A stretch of DNA of 64,000 nucleotides, taken from assembly GCA_963580285.1 (NCBI GenBank), contig OY757021.1, positions 95,901,221 to 95,965,220 on the forward strand. Reading direction: 5' to 3'. A program made the translations under genes and the position numbers. Numbering within the stretch: position 1 is the first letter of the stretch; every line of letters starts with the position of its first letter. Below are positions 1-10,615 of the stretch, piece by piece. The notes under the pieces were generated by a model. It was not told the origin of the DNA. It made no database searches and was given only the letters and a program-made list of their open reading frames with translations. Source of the stretch: Lucinisca nassula (lineage: Eukaryota > Mollusca > Bivalvia > Lucinida > Lucinidae).

Positions 1-1336
1 TAAATCATCTAAATGTCTAGAAGTAGAACTAAAAACTTCAATAATTTCAGATTGGTTATCAATGGAAAGCGACAACATGAAGTCTGTTTCATAACAATAC
101 AAGAACAGATCAGCCACAAGAGGTGCACAATTCGTACCCATCGGAATACCCACAATTTGTCTTAATAACTTAGTACCGAATCTTATATAAATATTGTCAA
201 ATAGAAAGGTGAGGGCATCACACACTTTCTGACATGACCAAAGTGTATAATTCTTTTGCTCTTTAGAAGTGAAAAATGCATTTCTGACATTACATGCAAG
301 ATAGAGAGAATCTTCTCTTTGAAAAGTCCATTCAATTAAATCATTAAGCTTTTCTTTTATAAGATTATGAGGAAGTGAAGTGTAAAGAGTGGAAAAATCG
401 TAAGTAGACAGACTAGAAGCATGAAACCGTCTGGATTTCAATTTATTTAAAACCTCATTCGATTTTTTATAGACCAAAACAGATTTCTTCCTGATCTTTC
501 TAAGACTTTATCACAATATTTGATTACATGCGTTTTAATAGCAGTAAGACAGGAAGTTAATAATTTAGAAAGTTCATTGGTAGTGCAAGAGCTAGAATTT
601 TCAATAAACCGTGCTTTGTAATGTCTCTTATGAAGGTTTGGTAACCAGTATAGCGTAGGAAGTTTGTCATGGCCTTCTGTAACACACACAGCAAACTTGG
701 TGGCTGAATGACAAATATGTTCATCTACTGTAGCTCTCTCTTCAGCTAAATGCTGAAGTTCATAGACCTTAGTACCACCAAGCTCCTGCTTAAGCGTGTT
801 AACATAGTGGAGCCGTCACACAACGACGACGTTGTTAGCGGCCTTGTCTGCAGGGGCCAAAGCAAACTTCTTATGAAATTCTTGAATACCTAGTTTAAGA
901 TGATGTAATGACGTCTTAGGCTTAGGAGGTAATAAGTTAGTATTTTGAGAATAGAAAGAAATGCGTTTATTCACTAGTTTTAAAATGCAAAGTTTCCAGT
1001 CCTTAAGGGCTTTATGTTTAACATACTCTCGCTTACACCATCGATTACCGAATTCGTTCAAGGCAGCAGCGATTTCATCTCTACATTTACTGAAATCAAT
1101 TTTAGAAGGAAACCGATATTTCGGTCCCTTAAAAATTATATTCCTTATCTTGGAATCAGGAATATTTTTCAAATTGCCAGTAATTACATGACCAGCAGCA
1201 GGATAGCAATACACTGAGTTTTTACAATCACATGAATCAGGAGTATTAGTATCAATATCAAGATCTGAAACAAAGTTTTTGAAATTATAAATGAAAGATC
1301 TTACAGGTTTGTTATATTTATAGCAAATTATAGGTG
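1..1336 (-). pseudogene. Penelope-like element reverse transcriptase, 3' part of ORF (interrupted copy 1)
   Basis: Reverse transcriptase of a Penelope-like retroelement, read right to left. Visible in order: a cysteine-containing block (YCYPAAGH near 1215), a block ending PADKAANNVVVV (about 820-855), a block with LPTLYWLPNLHKR (about 620-660), the RT motif GIPMGTNCAP (about 120-160) and an LDD catalytic box at 1-25. The copy looks dead: a TGA replaces a codon right after NNVVVV (near 813), and the frame shifts near 455-465, after WSIKN. The upstream part of the ORF continues at 25855, on the other side of the giant transposon, and the 3' end lies outside the window. Family identification is from recalled PLE motifs. 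Confidence 0.85.
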
Positions 1337-1344
1337 TTTCGGTA
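1337..1344. repeat. 8-bp target-site duplication, left copy (TTTCGGTA)
   Basis: TTTCGGTA lies directly outside the left TIR and is repeated exactly at 25855-25862 outside the right TIR. Eight bp is the usual duplication length of P and hAT elements. It lies inside a PLE codon run that reads continuously once the insertion is removed. Confidence 0.95.
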
Positions 1345-1895
1345 CACAGGTGTTAGTAACGTACCTGTGACCCTATATATATATTTTTTTTTAACACGTT
1401 ATTTTTTTTTTTTTTTCAAAACATCCATAAATCTTAAAAAAAAAAAAAAATCTGACAACCCACCCTCACCCCTAGTATAGAATAGAGACAAGGTGGCTCA
1501 CTTAAAATCAAAATAACTACCCCTACCAGATTTGGCCAGTTCTTATTTTCAAAATAAGCATAGGTACCATATAAACCAATCTCCAACATGAAGCAGGCTG
1601 GCTAAGCTTTCAAAAGAGGTATTAACGACCCCCCTAGCCCAAACCGTTTTTCCACAGTAAACATCGATTTCGGTACTTTCGCTTACTCGGAAACAATGCG
1701 ACACATTTCGATACACGCATGTCTCATCACTAAAACAACATTGTCACAAATGCAACGGGCAAAAACATACATGTTGCAGTTAAACTAAATCTTTTAGCAT
1801 CGAAATAGGTTACTTACTTCGTTCAACTCACGACAGAAACGCTCGTATGCTTGAAAAGTTTTTGACAGCTAAAAAAACTTCCCGAAATCGGCCAT
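1345..1895 (+). repeat. Left terminal inverted repeat of the giant element
   Basis: About 551 bp. It starts CACAGGTGTTAGTAACGTAC, passes AT-rich homopolymer runs, then unique-looking sequence, and ends at GGCCAT (1895). It matches the reverse complement of 25307-25854 almost base for base. Beyond 1895 the two sides diverge abruptly, which sets the inner boundary. Confidence 0.95.
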
Positions 1896-2260
1896 CGCTG
1901 TTTTGAGTAGAAAATGAAACCAGCTATCTGATTGGTCGATATTTGCCGGTACTGTGGTTCCCCGTTTTTGTCACAGAAATTATAGACAAGGGCGATCATT
2001 TCGAAAACCACCCAGAGGGGATTCTGGCGCATTTTTTTTCGAGAAATAATGAGGGTTGTCACATGGTAAGCATCGGTGCTACGCAAATTACGCATGTGCG
2101 TATTGTAAAAAAGCAGTTAAGAGTAATCTGCCATGCACAGAGCATGTCATATGTTACATTTGATAGGATTGCTCTTACCGGAAAAAAGCTCCCTCGGGAG
2201 CAATTTCTTTCCTTTCAGAGTGACCACTTCTTGGAGAAAAAAAAAAAAAGATTTTACAGG
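1896..2260. other. Subterminal spacer, no gene recognised
   Basis: Unique-looking AT-rich sequence inside the left TIR. A small palindrome around 2178-2215 (GCTCCCTCGGGAGC core) resembles a similar palindrome at about 20985-21030 (GCTCCCTTGGAGC core). No supported coding sequence. Confidence 0.5.
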
Positions 2261-2389
2261 GATTCCCCTTGCTGTACTGCTGTATTTTTGTTGTCGATAC
2301 CCCGTTTTGGGGGTGTAGGGTCGGGGTTCGGCTGAACCACAGTCAGGGGTAGGGACAACAAAAATACAGCAGCACAGCAAGGAAAATCC
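2261..2389. repeat. Foldback (inverted-repeat) element
   Basis: The left arm, containing CTGCTGTATTTTTGTTGTC, is the reverse complement of a right arm at about 2353-2389 containing GACAACAAAAATACAGCAG. The spacer is about 50 bp. Hairpin-type repeat without coding potential. Confidence 0.7.
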
Positions 2390-2408
2390 ATGCCATTTTA
2401 TTTTTTCT

Positions 2409-2699
2409 CATCACGAAAACACGCCTATAAAATTTTGACCCCTTGAACCCCACTTTAATATATATTAAAACTGGGGTTTAAAGGGGTAAACCTTATTTTC
2501 TTATTTCTGCTCTAAAATATGGATTGTGGGTTCTCGTTAGAATCGCCTCATACACGCGGTTTTAACGAGTACCCACACTCTATAGTTGGAGCTGTTCAAA
2601 ATAAGAAAGATAGCACAATTTTTCATCCTCAAATTTTCATTTTTTCGGCGAGAAAGGTTACAATGTATTTGTATTTATATTAAGCGTGTTTTCGTAATG
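2409..2699. mobile_element. MITE-1 family copy (CATCACGAAAACACGCC ends)
   Basis: Short non-autonomous DNA element. Left end CATCACGAAAACACGCCTAT is mirrored by CGTGTTTTCGTAATG at the right. A central hairpin of about 60 bp (GTTAGAATCGCCTC...GCGGTTTTAACGAGT) sits at about 2522-2582. The same plan recurs about ten times in the window (4404, 5998, 13649, 14065, 19813, 26847, 27632, 31586 and others). Confidence 0.8.
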
Positions 2700-2950
2700 T
2701 GGAGCGTGATAGCTCAGTGGTTAGTGCACTTGCCTCTGATGCTAGAGCCCTCCCCCCGGTTCGATCCCCGGAGGCGGTGATTATTTCGGTGTCCGAACAC
2801 TCTCCATTGGCATCATTTGCTGGGATGAAAGCCAACAAGTGCACCGTCCTTCGGATCGGGACGCTCACTGGAGGCCCCTGGACAGGAAGAGTCATCTCCT
2901 GTGCAGGTTAAAGACCCCTACCGTAATTACAGGATTAATTAGTACTGCGT
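2700..2950 (+). mobile_element. SINE-1, tRNA-derived head and body
   Basis: Pol III-type head with box A (GATAGCTCAGTGGTTAGTGC) and box B (GGTTCGATCCC) at 2705-2770, followed by a SINE body. The element is split: its 3' tail reappears at 3438-3535 after an inserted PLE 3' fragment. A second copy is at 3948-4395. Confidence 0.75.
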
Positions 2951-3437
2951 AGCTCTGTCTCTGGTCGGGCCCATCGGAGTCTAACTGTTGGTTTTCTTTT
3001 GCTCCAGCATTTCAGTGGTTTCTTGCTGTCGAGTCCTCACCGTTGTCTCACCTCTGTGGTTCTTTGATTTTTTATGTTCACAGAGATGTTGCACTGATGA
3101 GTTAGGAGGCCTTCATGCGGACTGAACAAAGTATTTGTCTAAATCGCGACGGAAGTAAGGGCGAGGATTGTGGCCACGTAAAATCGATTTAAGCAACCCC
3201 CCCCCCCCCCCCAGTGGAAATCATTTCACTGACCGTTCCATGGCGGTTCTTCTGTGGAGGTTTATTTATGGTGTTGTTTGTTACTTACTGTGTGTATCAC
3301 TTGTGTCTTTTTATTTTGGATGGCCATATGGTCATTTTGTGGGAAAGTAACTGTCCTTATGGCCTTCCTTTGTTTAGGTTTCCATTGTGGTCTGGTCGCT
3401 TAATGTTTGTGTTTCTTTCCCGTTGGTGTCTTTTTTC
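2951..3437 (+). mobile_element. PLE 3'-UTR fragment
   Basis: One of about ten copies in the window sharing 'CAGCATTTCAGTGGTTTCTT', 'GCGACGGAAGTAAGGGCGAG', a poly-C tract (3196-3212) and 'TCTTTCCCNTTGGTGTCT'. The copy at 57433-58178 joins this sequence in sense to a PLE coding end, so I read it as PLE 3' UTR. Here it interrupts SINE-1 and lacks the terminal AATTGTATCGATTCCTGATC. Confidence 0.7.
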
Positions 3438-3535
3438 AACCCTGCAAACCTGGGGTGTATGTGATGTACACCTGCGAGTAATGGTCAAATGTGACCGAAC
3501 GATTATAAGTAGAAAGAAAAGAAAGAAAGGGGCTC
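3438..3535 (+). mobile_element. SINE-1 3' tail
   Basis: Contains 'GATGTACACCTGCGAGTAAT' and ends in a GAAA-type repeat. The same tail is at about 4300-4395 behind the second SINE-1 head, showing that the PLE fragment split this SINE. Confidence 0.65.
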
Positions 3536-3599
3536 AGTCGGAGCCCATTAACCCAATAAATGGTAGGACAGAATAATAGTTAATTTCACCAGTTAGGAT

Positions 3600-3898
3600 G
3601 ATGGGGTCGGGGTTTGGCCCCGCCCACTGAGGCTTCAAGAAATAGATGGGCTGCTTGATGCTTCCACGCAGATCGGAAACCGACCGCACACGAGTACTGG
3701 TAAATCGCTTAGATGATCTAAGCCTGCCCATGAAAAGCGGTGCGAATCGGACCGTCAGTGCTTATAAACTAAATTGGTTTCATTGGACGGCAGGGCTTGA
3801 GATGTCATTTTATCTCAATGTCGGGTAAAAGTCCCACAGAATTGGAAGCAACGTCTCCAAAATGACCTATACAGTGTTGACGGGGCCGTTAAACCTCA
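3600..3898 (+). mobile_element. SINE-2 copy
   Basis: Roughly 300-bp repeat with head 'GCTTGATGCTTCCACGCAG', body 'ACCAGTACTCGTGTGCGG' (here in reverse complement) and 3' end 'GACGGGGACGTTAAACCTCA', usually followed by (CAAA)n. At least four copies elsewhere have 12-14 bp target duplications, so it moves by retroposition. No clear tRNA promoter seen. Confidence 0.8.
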
Positions 3899-3935
3899 CA
3901 TCTCTCTCTCTCTCTCTCGAGGGGGGGGGGGGTGG
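3899..3935. repeat. (TC)n and poly-G simple repeat
   Basis: A TC dinucleotide run directly followed by a run of G. Confidence 0.8.
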
Positions 3936-3947
3936 TGTTGCAAGGAC

Positions 3948-4395
3948 CCCCATGCAGTGGTAAATGGACTTGCCTCTGATGCTAGTGGTTCCGGGCTCGA
4001 TCCTACGCAGCGGTGAAAAAAGTCGATGTTCAAACAAGCTCAGCTGACATCGTTTATAGGAGTGAATGAAGGAGTGAGTTAAACGCGGTGTCATTGCGAT
4101 CGGGATGTCGACTCCTCCCTCAATCGTTCCATGTGTAGGTTAAAGACAGAGGTGTTACTAACGTACCTTGGACCCTGTATATATATATTTTTTTTTCCAA
4201 AAAAGAGACCTAAACCCTAGGGAGGGTCCAAGGTACGTTACTAACACCTGTGGAGATAGCTACAGTAACTTACATGAATGCTGTGAAGTTTTCATCTTGC
4301 AATCCTGGAGTATATGTAATATACACCTGCGAGTAATGATCAAATATGACCGATCGTAGTATAAGTAGACAGAAAAAAAATCTTGAAGTATAACG
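3948..4395 (+). mobile_element. SINE-1 second copy, split by a P-type MITE
   Basis: Degenerate tRNA-like head (TGGACTTGCCTCTGATGCTA, box-B-like GGGCTCGATCC) at 3960-4010 and SINE-1 tail at 4300-4395. The 4147-4252 MITE sits in between. Confidence 0.65.
4147..4252. mobile_element. Short P-type MITE sharing the giant element's terminal motif
   Basis: 106-bp palindromic element. Left end CAGAGGTGTTACTAACGTAC, right end GTACGTTACTAACACCTGTG. These ends nearly equal the giant element's terminus (CACAGGTGTTAGTAACGTAC), followed by CTTGGACCCT. No clean 8-bp TSD is visible. Confidence 0.7.
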
Positions 4396-4403
4396 CTATA
4401 CAT

Positions 4404-4646
4404 CATCACGAAAACATGCCTATATAATTTTGACCCCCTCGAATGCCAATTTTCGATAGTAAAACTGGGGTTTGCAGGGGTATACATTATTTTTCTTATT
4501 TCGGTTCTAAAGCAGAGGTTGTGATCGAGCACCCTCAACCTATCTTTGGAGTAAAAAAAATGGAAAATATCACAATTTTTCATCTTAAAATTTACTTTTT
4601 TTTGTTAAAGTTTGCAATGTATTTGTATAGGCGTGTTTTCGTGATG
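4404..4646. mobile_element. MITE-1 family copy
   Basis: CATCACGAAAACATGCC at left and GGCGTGTTTTCGTGATG at right. The central hairpin is degraded here. Confidence 0.75.
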
Positions 4647-4674
4647 TAAGTCAGACTTGTTCTTTATATAACGA

Positions 4675-4984
4675 TTGTTTGTTTGTTTAATATGTTTTGG
4701 AGTATAACGGTCCAGTCAACACTATTTTAGGTCATATTTGAGCCGGTCGGTTTACCTATCCACACTTTTCCTGGGCAGGCTTATACGTAAGTGGTTAACC
4801 AGTAGAGTGCACATCCTTTCGCCATAAACAAACAACTGCCCTTCTTGAATCAGCGGAAGGGAGAGAAATTTCATGATCAATCTCCACGAAAGAATTTTGC
4901 TGACCCCGGCAGGTGTCGAACCCGCGTCCTCCTGATCACCAGTCAGACGCGCATTCGACTGAGCTGCCGAGGCCAGCTCTTTAT
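4675..4984 (-). mobile_element. SINE-3, tRNA-derived
   Basis: Read on the minus strand it begins with a tRNA-like head: box A-like CTCGGCAGCTCAGTCG, then box B GGTTCGACACC, at about 4905-4984. The end is (CAAA)-like near 4675. Full copy at 54090-54358; truncated copies near 10990-11225 and 63185-63372. Confidence 0.8.
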
Positions 4985-5814
4985 ATAAATTAGAATTTTC
5001 AAGGGAGTTCATTACACGAACTTATTAACTGCGCGATTAATCATTAATATTCACAACCCTTGCTCTTTACTTTTCGTTCTTTTTGGTTTTACGGCCCTTT
5101 CAAGATAATTTCACATATCTAGCTGACCGTAAGTAAGGTGGGCGAAGTAAAATCACATGAAAAAATCACATGACCATCCTTTGCAGAACTTGTCTTACAT
5201 GTGTTCGGAGCCTTGTTCCAACTACAGCAGTGACAGACATAATGATTAAAAGTCAGCGTTCTTATCTGCTAGGCCACGGAGCCCCCCTCCCCCACCCCGG
5301 ATTGTAATTCTCTTCAAAAAGTCCCTATTACTGCCTGTGAGTCAGAGTGTGCCAAAATTACTGAATGTGTGGCAAATAGTGCAGACCCCGGGCCTTCGCT
5401 ATTTGCTAAAGTTTGTCAGAAAACAGCCGTTTGTATATTTTTTCTATTTTTGATGGGGGTGGGGGTTACAGCCGTTCAAGATTATTGCACTTATTTCCAG
5501 CCGGTCATAAATATATTTATAGCCCGTGAACAATACACAGTAGTTGAGGCGAATATTGGTAGTGCCTGGAGGATGTGAGGGGGTGCATGAGCTGATGCAG
5601 TCATTGCCTTCTTGAAATCTTTAATGAGCTACAAATGGTCATTTGAACAGTGATTGTAGTAACACGATGGTGTCTCCCAAACAACTGGACCTAAAACCAC
5701 CGTAGAAGCCCATCATGTTAAGTAGCCTGTGTTTGGAACACCCATCTAAACTCCGCCTTATTTTGAGAAAACGGGGTTCAGAGGTAAAGTCGGACCGCTC
5801 CTTAAACTTTAGCG
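4985..5814. other. No gene recognised; tRNA-like SINE head at 5225-5283 (minus)
   Basis: Mostly unique AT-rich sequence. At 5225-5283 the minus strand reads GGGGGGCTCCGTGGCCTAGC, resembling a tRNA-derived SINE head without a clear box B. Confidence 0.45.
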
Positions 5815-5938
5815 GTTTCTTTAAGCGGTAGGGCTTGAGATGTCATTTCATCTCGGTGTCTGGTAAAAGTCCCACAAAATCGGAAGTAACGTCTCCTAAA
5901 GGACCTTCATAGTGTTGACGGGGGCGAATATCCTCCAC
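5815..5938 (+). mobile_element. SINE-2 3' fragment
   Basis: Only the 3' half is present, from 'GGGCTTGAGATGTCATTTCA' to 'TAGTGTTGACGGGGGCG'. Likely 5'-truncated. Confidence 0.7.
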
Positions 5939-5997
5939 TCAAACAAACAAAAAATTATTTGAAAGTATCTTTCTTTATTTAGCTTATATTCAAAACA

Positions 5998-6072
5998 TAG
6001 GTTGTGGGTACGCGTTGGAACCATTTCCACTGCGGAGGTTCTAACGAGCACCCACAACTTATGTTTGGAGTA
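5998..6072. repeat. MITE-1-type hairpin core
   Basis: Inverted repeat TAGGTTGTGGGTACGCGTTG ... CGAGCACCCACAACTTATG, the central hairpin of MITE-1 without its outer ends. It lies about 90 bp beyond the stop codon of the PHD gene. Confidence 0.65.
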
Positions 6073-6162
6073 CAGGTAAGAAAAATGTTACACAGTTTCC
6101 TGATATTTTGGAGCAAAAACACCGAGTTGGAACGGTCAGTAAAATTACTACAACTTATATGT

Positions 6163-7915
6163 TTATTTGCATCCGTTACAAAAGAAATCTGTTCCCGGTT
6201 TGGAGTATTTCTGCCATGCTTTTTTAGCCTTAAGACCAGCACAATTTCTGTGCAGCCAGGCAGAACAGCTACTGCACTGTATCCACTCGGTCCCCGCTTT
6301 TCCAACTTTATTGCATTTGATACAAAGGTCGTCTGTTACCATAGGTTCGACTTCAATGACACCTTCACCAGATGTGCCTGGTTGAGATGTAATATCCGGA
6401 TTTACAGGACCATACTCAGTTATAGGTTCTGGTACCTGTGCACCTTGTACATTTCCGCCAAGCACATCTGGGTTGGGCATCTCCCTGGACCCTAAGATTG
6501 TTTCCCTTAGTCTGGTGATCATCTCTTGCTTCTTTGTTTTTATTGGCAGCTTGAGATTATAGGCTTGCCCAAGACTCTGAAGCTCTGTCTTAGACATTTC
6601 TGCCATAAAATCATCTTTTCCCATCAAAAGGCCTGTCATAAGGGAATGAGACATCCCTCTGTTGTCAGACTTGTCATTCTGGACAACATCGAATGTAACT
6701 TTCTGTTTAAGCCCTTCTTGTTTCTTTTTCTTGACTTGTATTTGTTTTCTGTGTGCCATTGTCTTGGCTATGTTGAACGACTGTAGCAAGTCTTTTCGAA
6801 ATTGATTTAGCATTACCATAAGGAACTTTCTGACAATATCTTCAAAAAGTTGTATGGTAATAAGAGGAGATGGGGAAACTTGTTCAGCTTCACTTCCTAG
6901 GTCTATTGTTGACGAGTTCCTGTCGACTATCGTTTCAAACTCATCCCGCAGTGACTGAGTGTTTGTAATTGATTGAATGCAGAATTCGTATAGACCTGCG
7001 TCATAACTGTTCACATTCTTGTCTATAAGTAAAGATAGACATGCGTTACATAAAGATACGAAAAACGTGTATAAGTCATCTGAAATGTGTGTAAGACCTC
7101 GGGTAATATTCTGTTTCCCGATAATATCTTTTAAAGAATCCTGGTCTTCAGAGGTCCGTTTGATGTCTTCCTCATCCTCCCTGAAAGAATTTAAAACTTT
7201 CACTCTGTCACAAGCTATTTCATATTTATTGATTCCATCACTTGTCTTACTGTACATATTACCCTTTTGTTGTTTAACATACGCTTGTCTGACACTTTTT
7301 ACACAATACCCTCCAACATATCTGATTCTAGATTTACACGAGTCACTCACTTGTCTCTTTGTCATCTCCCTTTCACTGGTAGGGAAAATGTCTGCTTTTT
7401 CAGATAAAAGGTGCTTCCTAATAGCTACAAACAGTTTATAGCAAACATGCCAGTGTGCATCTGTCAATGTTTGTCCTTCGAATGCCAACATACAGTTCAC
7501 TTTATAGTCTACGTCTTTCAGGTGTTGATGTGTTCTGCTATAAAAATCTGTCAGATTTTCAGCTTTGACTGGCACGGGTTCATTTATGTTCATTACATTG
7601 ATTATATCTTTGAGAACCATCAATTCTTTTTTGCAGTATTTATGTATGTTTGTCATATTGTTTTGAACTCCTCGGATGACTTCATTCACATCTTTCTGTT
7701 GTGACGTTACAGAAGGTTCAGATATCAAATCGTTCAAAACAGTTTCAATATTAAACGTTTCAGGTAAGCTAAAATCTTCAACATCTTCACTCAAGTTTAT
7801 ATTTGCTACAACTTCATCAAACTCCTCATCAAACACGTCATTTTCATCATGTTCGTCGGCTGCCTCAGGATCAACCCAAAACACACTGTCATGAGGAGTT
7901 TCATTTTTACTGCAT
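6163..7915 (-). CDS. PHD-finger and SAP-like protein carried by the giant element (3' exon)
   Basis: Long open frame, 573 codons counted from a GTG at 7884; the frame stays open to a probable splice acceptor (TTTCAG, exon edge 7915), so the true N-terminus is probably in an unseen upstream exon. The N-terminal ~30 residues are strongly acidic. A central segment carries RYVGGYCVKSVR and QNITRGLTHISDDLY-type motifs, which I associate with proteins accompanying P/THAP9-like elements. Residues about 380-400 are Lys-rich, residues 430-464 resemble a SAP DNA-binding motif (SKTELQSLGQAYNLKL), and residues 521-573 form a PHD finger with C-x2-C, C-x2-C, H-x2-C and C-x2-C spacing. AATAAA overlaps the stop codon. 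It is divergent from the transposase across about 330 bp. SAP suggests DNA binding and PHD suggests histone-tail reading; the role in transposition is inferred. Confidence 0.8.
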
Positions 7916-8240
7916 CTGAAACACGAACTTACTTGTTATGATTAAACTTTACCACACTGCGGTCCAGTTCATAATATGGTTAGCATAATACTCTGACTAT
8001 CTCTACTACTACTACTACTGCTACTGTTACTGCTACTACTACTACTACTACTTTAGATGAAAATAAAACTTCTGTAGTGTACAGTATTAAGCTACTGTAA
8101 TTGTATATCAGAGATCGTGAGTTCCATCCAGGGTTTCTGAAGTTCGGCTGAGATTTTAAACCGAGGTCTCCGATTATTGGTTTGTTGTGGTTATGTGTTA
8201 TGGATCCTTTATGCTTATCAATTACATAAATGTATTTCAG
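7916..8240. other. Divergent spacer with (CTA)n repeat
   Basis: Lies between the two divergent open frames. It has a (CTA)n/(CTG) microsatellite at about 8003-8053 and ends in a plausible acceptor TATTTCAG at 8240. It may hold first exons or a shared promoter, but no initiation codon or THAP zinc-finger exon could be supported. Confidence 0.4.
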
Positions 8241-9281
8241 GTTACTTTCCAGGGTTTTGGAGGCAGATGACATTATTAACACTGACACCCTTTTCAATTC
8301 ATTTGAACTGGAGAACAAGGATGCAGGAAAAGAACCTAACGTTACGAAGAGGGAATTTAGCGAATATGTTCTCAATATATTCCCACACTCAAGAAGGGTT
8401 ACTAGACGATTAAGTGCTCATGAAACCACAGTTGCATTCAAAGGAATTTCTTTGAGGCCCCTTGGGCCACTGTCTCAGTCTGTTTCGTCTCATTTTAGTG
8501 ACATAACTAATTTTATATCTAGCAATTTTAGCCTCATACATAATGAAAAAGAGAAGCTTGTTTTTGTATGTGACACTCAATTTAAAGTGAATGGTTACCA
8601 GGTTCTAAAAAGGTTAACTTTTAACTCTGTAAATTTGAAATGGTCCTTATTGATAGGAGAAAAAGAAATTGATCTTAATGCAATTAAGGTCGATGACAAT
8701 TTCTTTATTAATGAACACAGCATAAAAACTATTTGCGCTGTTGTCGAAAAAATGGAAGTCTGTCATGGCATACAAATCAATAACTCTGTAATTTGTTCAA
8801 GGTTCCACACAATCGAAACCTGGTGCAAATATAACGCAAAACCAGAAAGACGAATTCGTTCCATGGCGTGCAGTAAAGTATTAAAATATAATGCACGAAC
8901 ACTGACTTGTAAAACCTGTCAGAAAATGACATTCTCATCAAAAGATGATAAAAAAGAAAATCTTAACACGTCCTCTGTCAGTGACGAGAAAACGAGTAAT
9001 CAATCTTTCTCCAAAGAAACGTTCAAAAAGATAATGCCATTTGCATAAGATGCCATGCTTGAACTTCTCGTCAATCAAGCTAAAAATTGTGGCAGAGACC
9101 CAAGAGGAAGAAGATGGAGCCAGAATATAATTCAGACATCTTTACAGCTATACTCTAGGAGTCCTGCAGGATATAAGCTTCTAAGACAGAGTGACTTGCT
9201 GTTGCTACCCTCACCGAAAGTGTTGGTTCTGTACAAGAATAAAATTAAACATAAACCTGGATTTCAGCCAGACATATTCAG
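8241..9281 (+). pseudogene. P-superfamily (THAP9-like) transposase, N-terminal exon with in-frame stop
   Basis: Open frame from an acceptor at 8240 (first in-frame ATG 8230) to a donor CAG|GTATAT at 9281, interrupted by one in-frame TAA at 9046-9048. Recognised features: a RIRS...C...L block (about 8850-8865), a C-x2-C pair (CKTCQK, near 8910-8925), and, past the stop, a conserved block of the family (DPRGRRW, SRSPAGYKLLR, LLLPSP). No N-terminal THAP domain is visible. The exon ends in phase 2, and AG + G of the next exon gives an Arg codon, so the exons join in frame. The stop means nonfunctional, sequencing error or recoding; nonfunctional is simplest. Confidence 0.75.
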
Positions 9282-9719
9282 GTATATCACAATTTAACTC
9301 ATATGAAATGCTGGTCACATGGCTTGCTTATCAGAGCGAAAAAGGTAAACGATTATAAGATCTGCCTATTGATCGATAATCGATTATTAATCACCAATGC
9401 TTAGACTTAATTTAGGCATGATATTTGTCCGCCTACCTGTTTGTCTGTCGATCTGAGCACGACTCATATAGTTTACTTTAATGTATATACATGTATTCAC
9501 ACCGCGGACAGGTGATAGCAAATAACATAGAACCAGATGAGATGCCACAGAATGTGGCGTCCCACCAGGGTCTATGCTGTTTGCAAGTCATTTAGCTGAT
9601 TTGAGGCAAAACATTTGATTGTAAATTGAACCTGTTCAAATACCATACAGGATCAACACATTGTATAACAAAATTGGTGAGGAGCTGAGCTGTCCGAATA
9701 ATTAGGGCAAACGCGGTAA

Positions 9720-9792
9720 TGCAACGTGCCTCCGTGGCCAAGTGGGTGGCAGAGCTGACTCTGATTATGTCTCTGACCGCTGTGTTTAAAGC
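9720..9792 (+). repeat. tRNA-like SINE head remnant
   Basis: GCCTCCGTGGCCAAGTGGGT resembles box A. The box B region is degenerate. Confidence 0.45.
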
Positions 9793-9814
9793 CACGCTTA
9801 GGTCTCATTTTAGA

Positions 9815-9948
9815 ATTATCATGGTTTTTGCCGGGGCCTTCGACAAGGTAGCTCGGTCCGTTTCTAGGTAATTATCAATGCTCTTCCGGATAACATAAGG
9901 TTATCTGTTGGCCTGTATGCTGATGATTGTGTTTTGTATACGTTACTG

Positions 9949-9950
<2 letters not shown>
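9815..9950 (+). pseudogene. Reverse-transcriptase scrap of a LINE
   Basis: Short translations resembling RT motifs: 'GAFDKVARS' and then 'GLYADDCVLYT' in a shifted frame, containing the catalytic ADD. Too short to assign a clade. Confidence 0.5.
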
Positions 9951-9995
<45 letters not shown>

Positions 9996-9997
9996 TG
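9946..9997. repeat. (TTA)n microsatellite
   Basis: About 17 near-perfect TTA units. Confidence 0.95.
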
Positions 9998-10122
9998 ATA
10001 GCCGTTTTACGGAAAGTGGCTGTCCATTTGGCTTCTTGTGGCGTTTTAATTATTGTGGTGTGCATTTACAGTTGAGCTTGGAACCGCGATTTGGAGTCTT
10101 GATTTGTTTGTTTGAATTGAGG

Positions 10123-10612
10123 TTAACTGTTGGTTTTCTTTTGCTCCAGCATTTCAGTGGTTTCTTGCTGTCAAGTCCTCACCGTTGTCTCACCTCTGTG
10201 GTTCTTTGATTATTTGTGTTCACGGAGATGTTGCACTGATGAGTTAGGAGGCCTTTATGCGGACTGAACAAATTATTTGTCTAAATCGCGGCGGAAGTAA
10301 GGGCGAGGATTGTGGCCACGTAAAATCGAATTAAGCCCCCCAGTGGAAATCTTTCCACTGACCGTTCCAAGGCGGTTCTTCTGTGGCGATTTATTTATGT
10401 TGTTGTTTGTTACTTACTGTGTGTATCACTTGTGTCTCTTAATATTGGATGGCCATATGGCCATTTTGTGGGAAAGTAACTGTCCTTATGGCCTTCCTTT
10501 GTTTAAGTTTCCATTATGGTCTGGTCGCTTAATGTTTGTATTTCTTTCCCTTTGGTGTCTTTGATGGGTGGAGTAAGTTAATTGTATCGATTCCTGATCT
10601 TTGTTTTACTTC
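10123..10612 (+). mobile_element. PLE 3'-UTR fragment
   Basis: Runs from GTTAACTGTTGGTTTTC to the PLE 3' terminus (AATTGTATCGATTCCTGATC, TTTTACTTCTACTT). Joined directly to a SINE-2 copy. Confidence 0.75.
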
Positions 10613-10615
10613 TAC

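Noticed and set aside
2700..2780. Functional tRNA gene
   Set aside because: Boxes A and B are present, but acceptor arms do not pair and a SINE body follows. The same holds for the heads at 4905-4984, 44270, 54090 and 58800.
3090..3130. Hammerhead ribozyme at CTGATGAG in the PLE 3' UTR (also 10228 and 57772)
   Set aside because: No stem II followed by GAAA; the sequence after CTGATGAG does not fold into the core.
2951..3576. Plus-strand open frames in PLE 3' UTR copies (for example MEIISLTVP...) as a conserved protein
   Set aside because: They recur only because the repeat recurs. Frames differ between copies, and the sequence lies downstream of the PLE stop codon.
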